A stretch of 64,000 nt of DNA from JACDAE01 sp963744875 (GTDB lineage Bacteria > Chloroflexota > Ktedonobacteria > Ktedonobacterales > Ktedonobacteraceae), in the NCBI GenBank assembly GCA_963744875.1, contig CAVUVQ010000009.1, positions 434,001-498,000 of the forward strand, given 5' to 3'. The notes beneath the pieces were generated by a model that saw nothing but the letters and a program-made list of their open reading frames with translations, was not told where the DNA came from and did no database searches. Below, one piece after another: positions 27,621-36,254 of the stretch. The translations under genes and the position numbers were made by a program. Position 1 is the stretch's first letter. Every line of letters begins with the position of its first letter.

Positions 27621-28373
27621 ATGAGCGATATGCCATGGTATCAAAAATTCGCCGATGCAGACTATCTGCGTATCTACTCTCCCTTCCTGCCACCCGAACG
27701 ATCCGCACGCGAGGTCGCCAGTATCGTCAAATTGTTACAACTCGCCCCCAACAGTTCCATCCTCGATCTCTGCTGCGGCCATGGCCGACATACCATTCCA
27801 CTGGCCCAGCAAGGCTATCACATGACAGGACTCGATCTGAGCCAATTTTTCCTGCAACGTGCTCAAGCCGACGCCGAAGCAAAAAGCATCCGCGTCCGCT
27901 GGGTACAGAGCGATATGCGCCATATCCCCTTCACTAACGAATTTGACGCAGTGATCAATATCTTCACCTCCTTTGGCTATCTCGAAAATGAAGAGGAAGA
28001 TCTGCAAGTTCTGCGCCAGGTTCAGCAGGCACTCAAGCCGGGGGGACTCTTTCTGCTGGAGACGATTTATCAGGTACGGGTCGTGCGCACCTTCTCACCA
28101 CATGGGATTATTCGGTACGATGATGGGTTGGTGGTACTGGAAGAACGACGCTTAAATTTACCCGAAAGCCGCAACGAGATCAACATCACGATGATTTATC
28201 CTGATGGGCGGCGTACAAAACATACCCAATCAATTCGCGTGTATACGTTTACCGAACTGAGACGCATGCTGAAGTCGGTTGGTCTGGAGGTACACGCATA
28301 CTATGGAGATCTGGATGGAGCACCTTTAACGGTAGATAGCCGAATGGTGGTGGTAGGGAAAAAATTGGAGTAA
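27621..28373 (+). CDS. Class I SAM-dependent methyltransferase
   Basis: A 250-residue methyltransferase. Motif I is SILDLCCGHGRHTIPLAQ near residues 45-62, the acidic end of strand 2 is MTGLDLSQF, motif III is QSDMRHIPF, and LKPGGLFLLE is the post-IV motif. The C-terminal half, with RVYTFTELRRMLKSVGLEV, is typical of small-molecule methyltransferases of the Methyltransf_25 kind. AAGGAG lies 7 bases before the ATG. The substrate is unknown. Confidence 0.9.
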   Translation: MSDMPWYQKFADADYLRIYSPFLPPERSAREVASIVKLLQLAPNSSILDLCCGHGRHTIPLAQQGYHMTGLDLSQFFLQRAQADAEAKSIRVRWVQSDMRHIPFTNEFDAVINIFTSFGYLENEEEDLQVLRQVQQALKPGGLFLLETIYQVRVVRTFSPHGIIRYDDGLVVLEERRLNLPESRNEINITMIYPDGRRTKHTQSIRVYTFTELRRMLKSVGLEVHAYYGDLDGAPLTVDSRMVVVGKKLE

Positions 28374-28409
28374 AAATGGACAAGCATCAAAGGCATAACT
28401 ACCTGATCA

Positions 28410-28418
28410 TGCTATAAT
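28410..28418 (+). promoter_or_regulatory. Extended -10 promoter box of the DNA methyltransferase gene
   Basis: TGCTATAAT, a perfect extended -10, lies 46 bases before the chosen start. No strong -35 is seen, as expected for an extended -10 promoter. Confidence 0.6.
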
Positions 28419-28463
28419 AAAATCGGCACACCTCTATTAAAACTGTGGTTCAGGATGAAAACC

Positions 28464-29978
28464 ATGCAAAACGGACTCTTTTACGGTGACAATCTTGTAG
28501 CATTGAGAAAGTATATCAGGGATGAAACAATTGACCTCTGCTATATTGATCCACCATTCAATAGCAAGCGTAACTACCATCAAATTTACAACAATATTGG
28601 CAGCGAAGATCGAGCACAGGCTCAGGCATTCACCGATACATGGATATGGGACGAACGTGCTAACATGGGATTTTCAGAAATTCTCGCTAACGACAAGGGA
28701 CGCTTTTCAATCCAGACAGTCGACCTCCTGAAAGGATTGCAGTTGGTATTGAAAAAGGGCAGCCTGCTAGCATATCTTGTAAGCATCTCGCTCCGCGTTA
28801 CTGAAATTCACCGTGCCTTAAAGCCGACAGGAAGTTTTTATCTACATTGCGATCCGACCACAAGCCATTATTTAAAGCTGGTGGTTGATGCCATTTTTGT
28901 CCCAAATGGCGGCAACTTCTTAAATGAAATAATATGGGGATACTCTATCGGCGGAAAAGGCAAGAACGTATTCGGAAGAAAACATGATGTAATCTTATTT
29001 TATGCCAAAAGTACTGGCAAGCACACATTTAATGAAAAAGGGGCCTCTATTCGGCGCAAACCTGACACCCATATGAAAATGGGAAATGATGCAGAAGGAA
29101 GACCTTATCAAGAAAAAACTGATCGAAAAACAGGAAAAACGTATCGCTACTATCTAGATGAAGGAAAAATTGCAGAAGATTATTGGACAGATATAGAAAC
29201 ATTGAATAGAGAAGACAAAGAACGTCTTGGCTATCCTACACAAAAGCCCGAAGCGCTTTTAGAGCGAATTATCAAGACAAGTAGCAATGAAGGCGACTTG
29301 ATTTTGGATGCCTATTGTGGATGTGGTACCACTATCGCTGTAGCTGAAAGGTTGAAAAGGCAATGGATAGGCATAGACATCACTTACCAGAGCATTTCCC
29401 TGATCCTACGCCGTCTGGAAGGAGCACTCGGTAAAGAGGCTCTCGACCACATCACGCTCAAAGGCATACCCAAAGATATGGATGCAGCCCGTACTCTCGC
29501 GTTGAAAGACGACGACAGAGTACGCAAAGAGTTTGAGAAATGGGCTATTCTGACCTACACGAACAACCGCGCCATCATCAATGATAAGAAAGGCAGAGAC
29601 AAGGGTATAGACGGTACAGCGTTCTTTCTCATACGCAAAGATGAGAATGCTAAAATCGTATTTCAGGTCAAATCTGGTACGATCGGACGCGTCGATGTGT
29701 CAAAATTCAACAATGACCGCATACGAGAGGGCGCGGAGTTAGGCATCCTCTTGACACTCCAATCCCCCACTCAGGGTATGAAAAGTGAGGGCAGCAGCGT
29801 GGGTATTTACGAACACGCACTCATAGGATGTAACTATCCACACATTCAAATTGTTACTATCGCCGAGATTGTAGAGCAACATAAGCGACTCGATGTACCA
29901 ATGAGTCTTGAGGTCTTGAAGAAAGTGCAAGCGGTCGCATTGAACACCTTGCAGCAAGAACTATCCACTGACCCCTGA
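28464..29978 (+). CDS. DNA methyltransferase fused to a PD-(D/E)XK nuclease-like domain
   Basis: A 504-residue fusion. Residues 1-310 are a beta-class amino methyltransferase (N6-adenine or N4-cytosine): DLCYIDPPFNSKRNYHQIY holds the catalytic DPPF near the N-terminus, LHCDPTTSHYLK follows, and the SAM motif DAYCGCGTTIAVAERL comes late, with YPTQKPEALLERII before it. Residues 350-480 carry KGRDKGIDG and VFQVKSG, the D...QVK layout of Mrr-like nucleases. There is no separate restriction, specificity or helicase gene beside it. The ATG at 28464 (AGGA 8 bases before) is preferred to that at 28455. It may be a one-gene restriction-modification enzyme. Confidence 0.88.
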   Translation: MQNGLFYGDNLVALRKYIRDETIDLCYIDPPFNSKRNYHQIYNNIGSEDRAQAQAFTDTWIWDERANMGFSEILANDKGRFSIQTVDLLKGLQLVLKKGSLLAYLVSISLRVTEIHRALKPTGSFYLHCDPTTSHYLKLVVDAIFVPNGGNFLNEIIWGYSIGGKGKNVFGRKHDVILFYAKSTGKHTFNEKGASIRRKPDTHMKMGNDAEGRPYQEKTDRKTGKTYRYYLDEGKIAEDYWTDIETLNREDKERLGYPTQKPEALLERIIKTSSNEGDLILDAYCGCGTTIAVAERLKRQWIGIDITYQSISLILRRLEGALGKEALDHITLKGIPKDMDAARTLALKDDDRVRKEFEKWAILTYTNNRAIINDKKGRDKGIDGTAFFLIRKDENAKIVFQVKSGTIGRVDVSKFNNDRIREGAELGILLTLQSPTQGMKSEGSSVGIYEHALIGCNYPHIQIVTIAEIVEQHKRLDVPMSLEVLKKVQAVALNTLQQELSTDP

Positions 29979-30150
29979 CAAACCACTTCACATATTAAGA
30001 ATAATCACTGTCTTCTCAGAAGAGCAAAAATACGTTATAATGTGATCGCCAACGTCAGTCAACCATTGCGCTAACTCACAAGACAATGGTGCTCATACAA
30101 TGGTGCTCATACATAGAGCGTATCACTAAAAATAAGGAAGGTACATAACC

Positions 30151-30441
30151 GTGCCGTGGTGTAGATTTTTTATCCCAAAAATTGCCTCGTCGACAATTAA
30201 AGCTGGAGACCCCGATCTAAATGATCATATTATGTATGCCAAGTGCATCAAAGGACACGCACTCAGAGATGCTGATGACTGGATCAAGTGCGAAAATCTA
30301 CCAGCGCCCGACGCAAAGTGCTGGATAGAAGGTGGCGAGACGCTCTTTTCCTTACGCGAGCGCAAACAAAGCGAATTAGCAAACATACAAGCAGATAATA
30401 AGCAGGCAACACAGGATGCAACAGCAACAAAGACAATGTGA
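30151..30441 (+). CDS. Small hypothetical protein upstream of mutY
   Basis: A 96-residue hydrophilic protein I do not recognise. It contains scattered Cys and Trp (PWCRFF, YAKCIKGH, DWIKCENL, KCWIEGG) and a Gln/Ala-rich charged tail. GTG at 30151 has GGAAGG 9 bases upstream. It ends 6 bases before mutY, so the two are likely co-transcribed. Confidence 0.6.
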   Translation: MPWCRFFIPKIASSTIKAGDPDLNDHIMYAKCIKGHALRDADDWIKCENLPAPDAKCWIEGGETLFSLRERKQSELANIQADNKQATQDATATKTM

Positions 30442-30447
30442 GGAGGC

Positions 30448-31419
30448 ATGAGTAATGCATCCTCATCTTTTTCACCTATGCCTGCCCAGATCGCTCAGGT
30501 TCAGACTTCACTTCTCAGTTGGTATACAACCGAGCAAAGAGATCTTCCCTGGCGTATTACAAACGATCCTTATGCTATTCTGGTATCGGAGATTATGCTC
30601 CAGCAGACGCAGGTAGACCGTGTATTGCCTAAATACCAGCAATTTCTGACAATATTTCCTAGCCTGTCCGATCTGGCTGCAGCCCCCACCGCTGATGTCA
30701 TATCCGCATGGGTTCCTCTGGGCTATAATACGCGTGCCGTACGCTTGCAAGGCATCGCACGTCAGGTAATTGAGGAATATAATGGGCGCATCCCTGATAC
30801 TATCGATGAATTGCTGAAACTTAAGGGTGTTGGGCGTTATACGGCTGGAGCTATTGCGTGCTTTGCGTATCGTAAGCAGGTTGCGACCGTGGATACCAAT
30901 ATTCGGCGCGTGCTACATCGTATTTTTTTGGGTCTGGAACATCCCGAACCCAAAGCGAACGACGCTCAAATGCTTACCCTTGCCGAACAGGTTCTGCCGG
31001 AGGGTGAAGCCTACAACTGGAATCAGGCATTGATGGATATGGGCGCGACGATCTGTACCAGTAATAATCCTCAGTGTACACGCTGCCCTTTACAAGAAAC
31101 CTGCCAGGCATACACCGATATGCGTCAGTACAGCCTTTTTCCATCGGGCACCGTATTACGTCAATTGCGTAAGGTGGCGGAGAAGAAAACATCCTACCAG
31201 ACCCAACCATTTACTAGCAGCAATCGCTATTTCCGTGGGCGCATTGTGGCAATCCTCCGTTCACTCCCAACCAACGAACGTATACCACTGGCTCTACTGG
31301 GACCCAAAATCAAACCAGATTTTTGCCCTGATGATCTTCCCTGGCTGCAACAAATCATCGCTGGCCTGGTCCGCGACGGGCTACTTGATTCTGCGGATAA
31401 TGGTGTTCGCCTCCCATAA
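30448..31419 (+). CDS. mutY: A/G-specific adenine glycosylase lacking the NUDIX domain
   Basis: A 323-residue DNA repair glycosylase that would remove adenine mispaired with 8-oxoguanine. The catalytic Glu lies in SEIMLQQTQV, the helix-hairpin-helix is LKGVGRYTAGAI, the catalytic Asp is in VDTNIRRVLHR, and the iron-sulfur ligands follow the C-x6-C-x2-C-x5-C spacing in CTSNNPQCTRCPLQETC. After residue 225 the usual NUDIX-like 8-oxoG-reading domain is replaced by about 95 residues that resemble a winged helix (FRGRIVAILRSLP, IIAGLVRDGLL). The AGGAGG site is only one base from the ATG, so the start is unsure; an ATG at 30478 is the alternative. Confidence 0.88.
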   Translation: MSNASSSFSPMPAQIAQVQTSLLSWYTTEQRDLPWRITNDPYAILVSEIMLQQTQVDRVLPKYQQFLTIFPSLSDLAAAPTADVISAWVPLGYNTRAVRLQGIARQVIEEYNGRIPDTIDELLKLKGVGRYTAGAIACFAYRKQVATVDTNIRRVLHRIFLGLEHPEPKANDAQMLTLAEQVLPEGEAYNWNQALMDMGATICTSNNPQCTRCPLQETCQAYTDMRQYSLFPSGTVLRQLRKVAEKKTSYQTQPFTSSNRYFRGRIVAILRSLPTNERIPLALLGPKIKPDFCPDDLPWLQQIIAGLVRDGLLDSADNGVRLP

Positions 31420-31442
31420 TAAGGCCAGCACCGGACAGGTCG

Positions 31443-31451
31443 TGCTATAAT
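31443..31451 (+). promoter_or_regulatory. Extended -10 promoter box of the PIG-L gene
   Basis: TGCTATAAT, identical to the box at 28410, lies 57 bases before the deacetylase start codon. Confidence 0.6.
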
Positions 31452-31507
31452 AAGACTTGATATTTTTATGCACTCATTTATGAGCTACTTTATGGAGGAA
31501 CAAACAA

Positions 31508-32326
31508 TTGCGACTCACAAGCATTAATGATATTACCACAAAGCATCGCCATATATTTCTCTCTCCACATTTCGACGATGCAGTCTACTCTTGTGGAGGT
31601 ACGCTCGGTGTACAGGTCAGTTGCGGCCTGCGCCCACTGATCATCACGGTTTTTGGTGGTATTCCATCCGCCAATATCACACTCAGCCCATTCGCAATGC
31701 GGGTGCATCAGGAGATGGGAGCAGACAACACAAAGGGTCCCGGCAATGCGATAGAATTGCGCCGTCAAGAGGATGCTGCCGCCCTGGACTACCTGGAAGT
31801 CGATTACCTCTGGCTTGATTATCTGGACGCTCTCTATCGCGGTTCACCTGCCTATTACACCAGTCGCGAACAATTGATTGGGGGCGATGTCCATCCATCC
31901 GATGCTACCATCGATCGGCAATTGGCTTCAGATCTCCTCGCCCTACAAGAACGTTTGCCTGATGCCGCATGGTATGCACCACTGGGAGTTGGTCGACATG
32001 TTGATCACCAGATCGTCTGCTCGGCTGCAGATCGTCTTGCACAACGGGGAGCGAAAGTCTACTACTATGAAGACTTCCCTTATATTCTACAAGGGGGCGC
32101 ACTCGAGGCACGTAAACAGGAACTCGGCCTGCCATTTGAGCCAAATCTTGTCGAAATGTCCGAGATGCTTCCCATACGCATAACTGCGGCTGAAATGTAT
32201 GCCTCGCAAATAACGGCTAATTTTGCTGACAAAGAGGCTGTTGAGCAGGGAATGACCAACTATACGCATGGTATTCGCCCCGTCGAGACGGTTCATCTCG
32301 AACGCTACTGGACGGCTGCTCTCTAA
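31508..32326 (+). CDS. PIG-L family deacetylase
   Basis: A 272-residue zinc-dependent N-acetylglucosamine-type deacetylase (LmbE-like). The first zinc motif is LSPHFDDAVYSCGG near residues 18-31 and the second GRHVDHQIV near 154-162. The start is a TTG at 31508 with GGAGG 10 bases upstream; no ATG precedes the conserved strand. Relatives act on GlcNAc-inositols, bacillithiol precursors or antibiotics, and the substrate here is unknown. It has its own extended -10 promoter and a hairpin after it. Confidence 0.9.
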   Translation: MRLTSINDITTKHRHIFLSPHFDDAVYSCGGTLGVQVSCGLRPLIITVFGGIPSANITLSPFAMRVHQEMGADNTKGPGNAIELRRQEDAAALDYLEVDYLWLDYLDALYRGSPAYYTSREQLIGGDVHPSDATIDRQLASDLLALQERLPDAAWYAPLGVGRHVDHQIVCSAADRLAQRGAKVYYYEDFPYILQGGALEARKQELGLPFEPNLVEMSEMLPIRITAAEMYASQITANFADKEAVEQGMTNYTHGIRPVETVHLERYWTAAL

Positions 32327-32341
32327 GAACACTAACACGTG

Positions 32342-32384
32342 CATGAAGGCTGGCGAAACATCTTTGTTTCGGCTTGCCTTCATG
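32342..32384. terminator. Hairpin after the PIG-L gene
   Basis: CATGAAGGC/GCCTTCATG and, inside it, CGAAACA/TGTTTCG form a long interrupted stem with a short loop. No T-run follows. It sits 15 bases past the stop. Confidence 0.6.
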
Positions 32385-32468
32385 TATTATGATGGAGGGG
32401 GATAGAAATAAATAGCACTTCAGTGAGAACCTCTCGGACGCTCATCATGATGTAGGAGGCAAATATTC

Positions 32469-34352
32469 GTGAAGACGGGAATAGAAGGCTCAACACTAGG
32501 ACGGTATGAGCTACGCCGTCGTATTGCGCGTGGAGGAATGGCCGAAGTCTACCTGGGATACGATCGACGCGTACGACGGCGTGTGGCTGTAAAAGTTCTT
32601 TATGGCAGCGATGAACCCTTTGTGCGACGTTTTGAGCGCGAAGCCGAAGCAGTGGGCACACTTTCCAACGATCATATTTTGCCGCTCTACGATTTTGGCG
32701 AACAGCGCCCCTGGTACTATCTGGTCATGCCCTACGTTGAAGGGGGAACACTACGTGATTATTTACTTCAACGCACCTCTTTGACGTTAGACGAAGCAGG
32801 GAGCTTTCTTGAGCAGATTGCCGAAGCTCTGCAATATGCACATGATCATGGTGTTGTACATCGTGATGTCAAACCTTCCAATATTTTGTTGCGGCCCGAT
32901 GGTCATGCATATCTGGGCGACTTTGGGCTGGCAAAAGCAAAAATGGGTGCAGATGCAGTCACGCACGCAGGCACAATGGTTGGTACGCCCGAGTACATGG
33001 CACCCGAACAATCCAATGGCATACATGACTATCGCAGCGACATCTATTCTCTCGGCATCATTCTTTACCAGATGCTTACTGGACGCGTTCCATTTACAGG
33101 TGACTCGCCTGTCGCAATCTCACTTAAACATATACAAGCCCATCCAATGCCTCCTAGCGAACTCAATAGTACTATCCCTCAGGCGATTGAAGATGTAATC
33201 TTCAAGGCTCTGGCAAAAGACCCTAATGAGCGTTATCAACAGGCAAAAATATTGGCTGATGCTTACTGGGATGCTCTCAAGCAAGAGCCTGATGGTATAC
33301 AAGACAAAGAAGCAAGCGCAGAAGTTGACGTACAAAAGCAACAAAATACGAACACAATACATCGTGAAGAACCGCAAGATGCTGATAAGACGCTTCACAA
33401 AGAGTCGCAAGACGCTGATAAAACGCTCCATCAGGAACGATTATCCACTGCCACACTCATTCTAGAGAGTGATGCTCATCCTGTCCCACGCATCACAAAG
33501 CCGCTCCGTTTCCCTTTGCAAAATGAGCAACCAATACATGTACATAGCAACAAAAAACCTGTTCTCTTTTTTCTTCTCTCCGTACTCTGTCTGGGCCTTA
33601 TTCTGGGATCGGCCATTCCGTTGACTCAGTTCTGGCGTTCTCATAGCATAGCTCAGAACCACAGCAGGCAACACATAGGCTTATCGCTATTGCAGCAACA
33701 TCAGGCAACAGCAACAACTGTTGCGCAAATTCAGGCGCAGGCCATGCTAGCTGCACAATCACGCGTACGAGCAACAGCAGGCATAACCACAGCAATTGGC
33801 GTTGGCAACGTCCTCTACCAGAATGATATGACAGGTCCTGGTGGAGGCTGGATCGATGATGGCAGTCAATGCTATTTTTCCAATCAAGGTTATCACGTCT
33901 ATAGCGCCTTTGCCCATGCAATGGCCTGGTGTTATTCCGGTCAACAATCATTCTCTAACGTGATTATTACAGCCCAGGCAACCCTGCTACGCGGCGATAT
34001 CTATGGACTGGTATTCCGTCTCAGCCCTTTCACAAAGTCGTTTTATGCTTTGGAGCTAAATAGCAAGGGCGAATATCGCTTTGTGATGGCTCAAGGAAGC
34101 AACCCGCTCAACTGGCTCACCCTCATAGACTGGACACGCTCGCCAGCTATTCGTAGTGGCTATAACCATACGAATACGTTCCTGGTACTGGCAACAGGAA
34201 CGCATTTCCGCTTCTATATCAACAAACAGCTCATCGTCCCATCCTTCTCCGATACAAACTATGATAGTGGCCTCCTCGGCTTTCTGGCAGGCGGCGACAG
34301 TGATGGCGGCACTGAAGCGGTCTTTAACAATGTATGGGTATTTCAAAAATAG
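32469..34352 (+). CDS. Transmembrane Ser/Thr protein kinase with outside sensor-like domain
   Basis: A 627-residue PknB-type kinase. The cytoplasmic kinase (residues 10-275) is complete: ARGGMAEVYLG, VAVKVL, VVHRDVKPSNILL, LGDFGLAKAK, GTPEYMAPEQ. A hydrophilic linker with repeated QDADKTLH leads to one transmembrane helix at about residues 358-382. Outside lies a Gln/Ala-rich stalk (430-455) and a C-terminal jelly-roll-like domain of about 180 residues (LRGDIYGLVFRLSP, SFYALELNSKGEYRF, THFRFYINKQLI, GLLGFLAGG), similar to concanavalin/DUF1080 folds that bind sugars. GTG with AGGAGG upstream is the start. It could sense envelope polysaccharide. Confidence 0.9.
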   Translation: MKTGIEGSTLGRYELRRRIARGGMAEVYLGYDRRVRRRVAVKVLYGSDEPFVRRFEREAEAVGTLSNDHILPLYDFGEQRPWYYLVMPYVEGGTLRDYLLQRTSLTLDEAGSFLEQIAEALQYAHDHGVVHRDVKPSNILLRPDGHAYLGDFGLAKAKMGADAVTHAGTMVGTPEYMAPEQSNGIHDYRSDIYSLGIILYQMLTGRVPFTGDSPVAISLKHIQAHPMPPSELNSTIPQAIEDVIFKALAKDPNERYQQAKILADAYWDALKQEPDGIQDKEASAEVDVQKQQNTNTIHREEPQDADKTLHKESQDADKTLHQERLSTATLILESDAHPVPRITKPLRFPLQNEQPIHVHSNKKPVLFFLLSVLCLGLILGSAIPLTQFWRSHSIAQNHSRQHIGLSLLQQHQATATTVAQIQAQAMLAAQSRVRATAGITTAIGVGNVLYQNDMTGPGGGWIDDGSQCYFSNQGYHVYSAFAHAMAWCYSGQQSFSNVIITAQATLLRGDIYGLVFRLSPFTKSFYALELNSKGEYRFVMAQGSNPLNWLTLIDWTRSPAIRSGYNHTNTFLVLATGTHFRFYINKQLIVPSFSDTNYDSGLLGFLAGGDSDGGTEAVFNNVWVFQK

Positions 34353-34558
34353 ATGGTCACGAGAAAGCAACCTGGCGAGTGTACCCATTAGCAGAAATGT
34401 ATGCATCTTTATGCTAGATGCGTTATCAGGCTATAGGGAAGGCACGGGTTTGTTCGCTCCAACTACGCATTGCCCGACCAGAAGGAAACAAATTTCCCTT
34501 TATTATTGTTTCTATAGTATGGTGGAGCCGAAACGTTTTCTTGAAAGGTTAGTTTTTT

Positions 34559-36079
34559 ATGAGTCTTGATATTCCAATATCACCCTTGTTTCCTGATACC
34601 AAAGCCTCAACTGCGACCCATATTGTCTACCTCGCTCTTGGTTCCAACCTGGGCGACCGACGAGGGAATTTTGCCGCCGCCTTGCAACAACTGCGTGAAG
34701 TTGTTACCATCGAAACAGTTTCCTCTGTTTATGAAACCGAGCCGGTGGGCTACCTGGATCAGCCGCGTTTTTTAAATATTGCTTGTTGTGGAAAAACCTG
34801 GCTCTCAGCACAGGATTTATTGCATTATACACAAGCTATTGAAGTTGCAATTGGACGCCAGCGTACCTTCCGCAACGGTCCAAGACCAATTGATATTGAT
34901 ATACTTCTGTATGACGATTTACATGTACAGGATGATAATCTGACGATCCCACATCCACGGATGGCTGAACGTGCGTTTGTACTGGTCCCATTGGCTGAAA
35001 TTTCGCCTAACGTTATCGATCCAGTCAACGGACAGACGGCGCAGGAACTCCTGCAACAGGTTTCGCAGGACGGTGTTACGCGCCTGGCTCCTAATCTACG
35101 TATCACACTAGATCGCGATATCCAAAATGGCGCACCCAACGTGCGTGTACGACTGGGCCGTGCCGGCGTAGTTGGTATACGAAAAGCGCTTTTAATTGGT
35201 GAAGCAGGCCAGCAGCAACGCTTCGACGCGACTTTTGACCTGTATGCCGACCTGGGTACACAGCAGGCAGGCGTCCATATGTCACGTTTTAGTGATGTTC
35301 TGGAAGAGATTTTAGAAGAAAATGCTACGACCGTCTGGCCTAGAGTTGAGGTACTGGCCGAAGCTTTAGCAAAAGCTGTCGTCGAACGTCAAAAAGTTGC
35401 GCGTGCGGAAGTACACATCCACACGGCCTATCCTCTCCAAAAGTGGACACCAATGTCTGGCCGCCGTACCCAGGAGATCTACGGATTGCTCGCTCAGGCC
35501 GTCGCAACGACGACATGGAGCCGACGCATGATCGGCGTAGAAGTGGAAGGCATGGTTGCCTGTCCCTGTGCCCAGGATATGGTTCACTCGTTTGCACGCG
35601 TACGCCTGCAAGAAGAAGGCTTTGAGGACGATGCAATTGAGAAAATGTTGAGCGTTACGCCCCTTGCAACACATAACCAGCGTGGCCGCGCGACCTTGAT
35701 GATTGGCACCGACCGCAATCTCTCCGCAGGTGATCTGATTGCACTGGTAGAAAGCGCCATGAGTTCAGAAAATTACTCATTGCTCAAACGACCAGATGAG
35801 CTTTATATCGTCAATAAAGCACATGCAAATCCACGCTTTGTCGAAGATGTTGTACGCGAAGTGCTGGCATCTATTGTTGAAAAATACCGTGATTTCTCCG
35901 ATAATACGTTTGTGTGGATTCATCAACGCAACGAGGAAACCATTCACAAATACGATGTGGAGGCAGAAGGTTGGGGCACGTTAGGTGAACTGCGCATGGA
36001 GATCCTGGAAAATCAGAACATAGAACACCATACAACCAGGGAAGAATGGTTCAATGCTCTTAATAGCAAAAACAGGTAA
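34559..36079 (+). CDS. Bifunctional FolK-FolE2 fusion (HPPK and GTP cyclohydrolase type IB)
   Basis: A 506-residue two-domain folate enzyme. Residues 20-185 are 6-hydroxymethyl-dihydropterin pyrophosphokinase: LALGSNLGDRRGNF, YETEPVGYLDQPRFLN, RNGPRPIDIDILLYDD, IPHPRMAERAFVLVPL. Residues 195-500 are a COG1469/FolE2-type GTP cyclohydrolase: GTQQAGVHMSRF, MVACPCAQDM with the catalytic Cys, and THNQRGRATLMIG. The fusion joins the first committed step of pterin synthesis to a later kinase step. FolE2 is the zinc-independent form. AAAGG lies 10 bases before the ATG. It is the last housekeeping gene before the integrase. Confidence 0.9.
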   Translation: MSLDIPISPLFPDTKASTATHIVYLALGSNLGDRRGNFAAALQQLREVVTIETVSSVYETEPVGYLDQPRFLNIACCGKTWLSAQDLLHYTQAIEVAIGRQRTFRNGPRPIDIDILLYDDLHVQDDNLTIPHPRMAERAFVLVPLAEISPNVIDPVNGQTAQELLQQVSQDGVTRLAPNLRITLDRDIQNGAPNVRVRLGRAGVVGIRKALLIGEAGQQQRFDATFDLYADLGTQQAGVHMSRFSDVLEEILEENATTVWPRVEVLAEALAKAVVERQKVARAEVHIHTAYPLQKWTPMSGRRTQEIYGLLAQAVATTTWSRRMIGVEVEGMVACPCAQDMVHSFARVRLQEEGFEDDAIEKMLSVTPLATHNQRGRATLMIGTDRNLSAGDLIALVESAMSSENYSLLKRPDELYIVNKAHANPRFVEDVVREVLASIVEKYRDFSDNTFVWIHQRNEETIHKYDVEAEGWGTLGELRMEILENQNIEHHTTREEWFNALNSKNR

Positions 36080-36122
36080 ACTGTTCCATTCTTTTCTGTT
36101 CAGAGTATATTCAGCCAGTTAT

Positions 36123-36153
36123 ATCCAGTTTTGTCCCCTTAACAAAACTGGAT
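36123..36153. repeat. Perfect inverted repeat between folK-folE2 and the integrase
   Basis: ATCCAGTTTTGT and ACAAAACTGGAT are perfect 12-bp arms around CCCCTTA. It could end transcription of the folate gene, but there is no T-run. The position next to the 3' end of an integrase gene also suits an attachment or integrase-binding site. An extended -10-like TGTTATAAT follows at 36159-36167. Confidence 0.55.
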
Positions 36154-36254
36154 CATCATGTTATAATGCGTTACACGAAAGAGCTTGCTCAACCCGCTTC
36201 TAACCTCACTTTCTCACTAAAATGTAGCCAGAAGTGTAGCCAATACGCTACACT

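Noticed and set aside
36123..36153. Perfect inverted repeat as a proven terminator
   Set aside because: No T-run follows on either strand, so it is listed only as a repeat.
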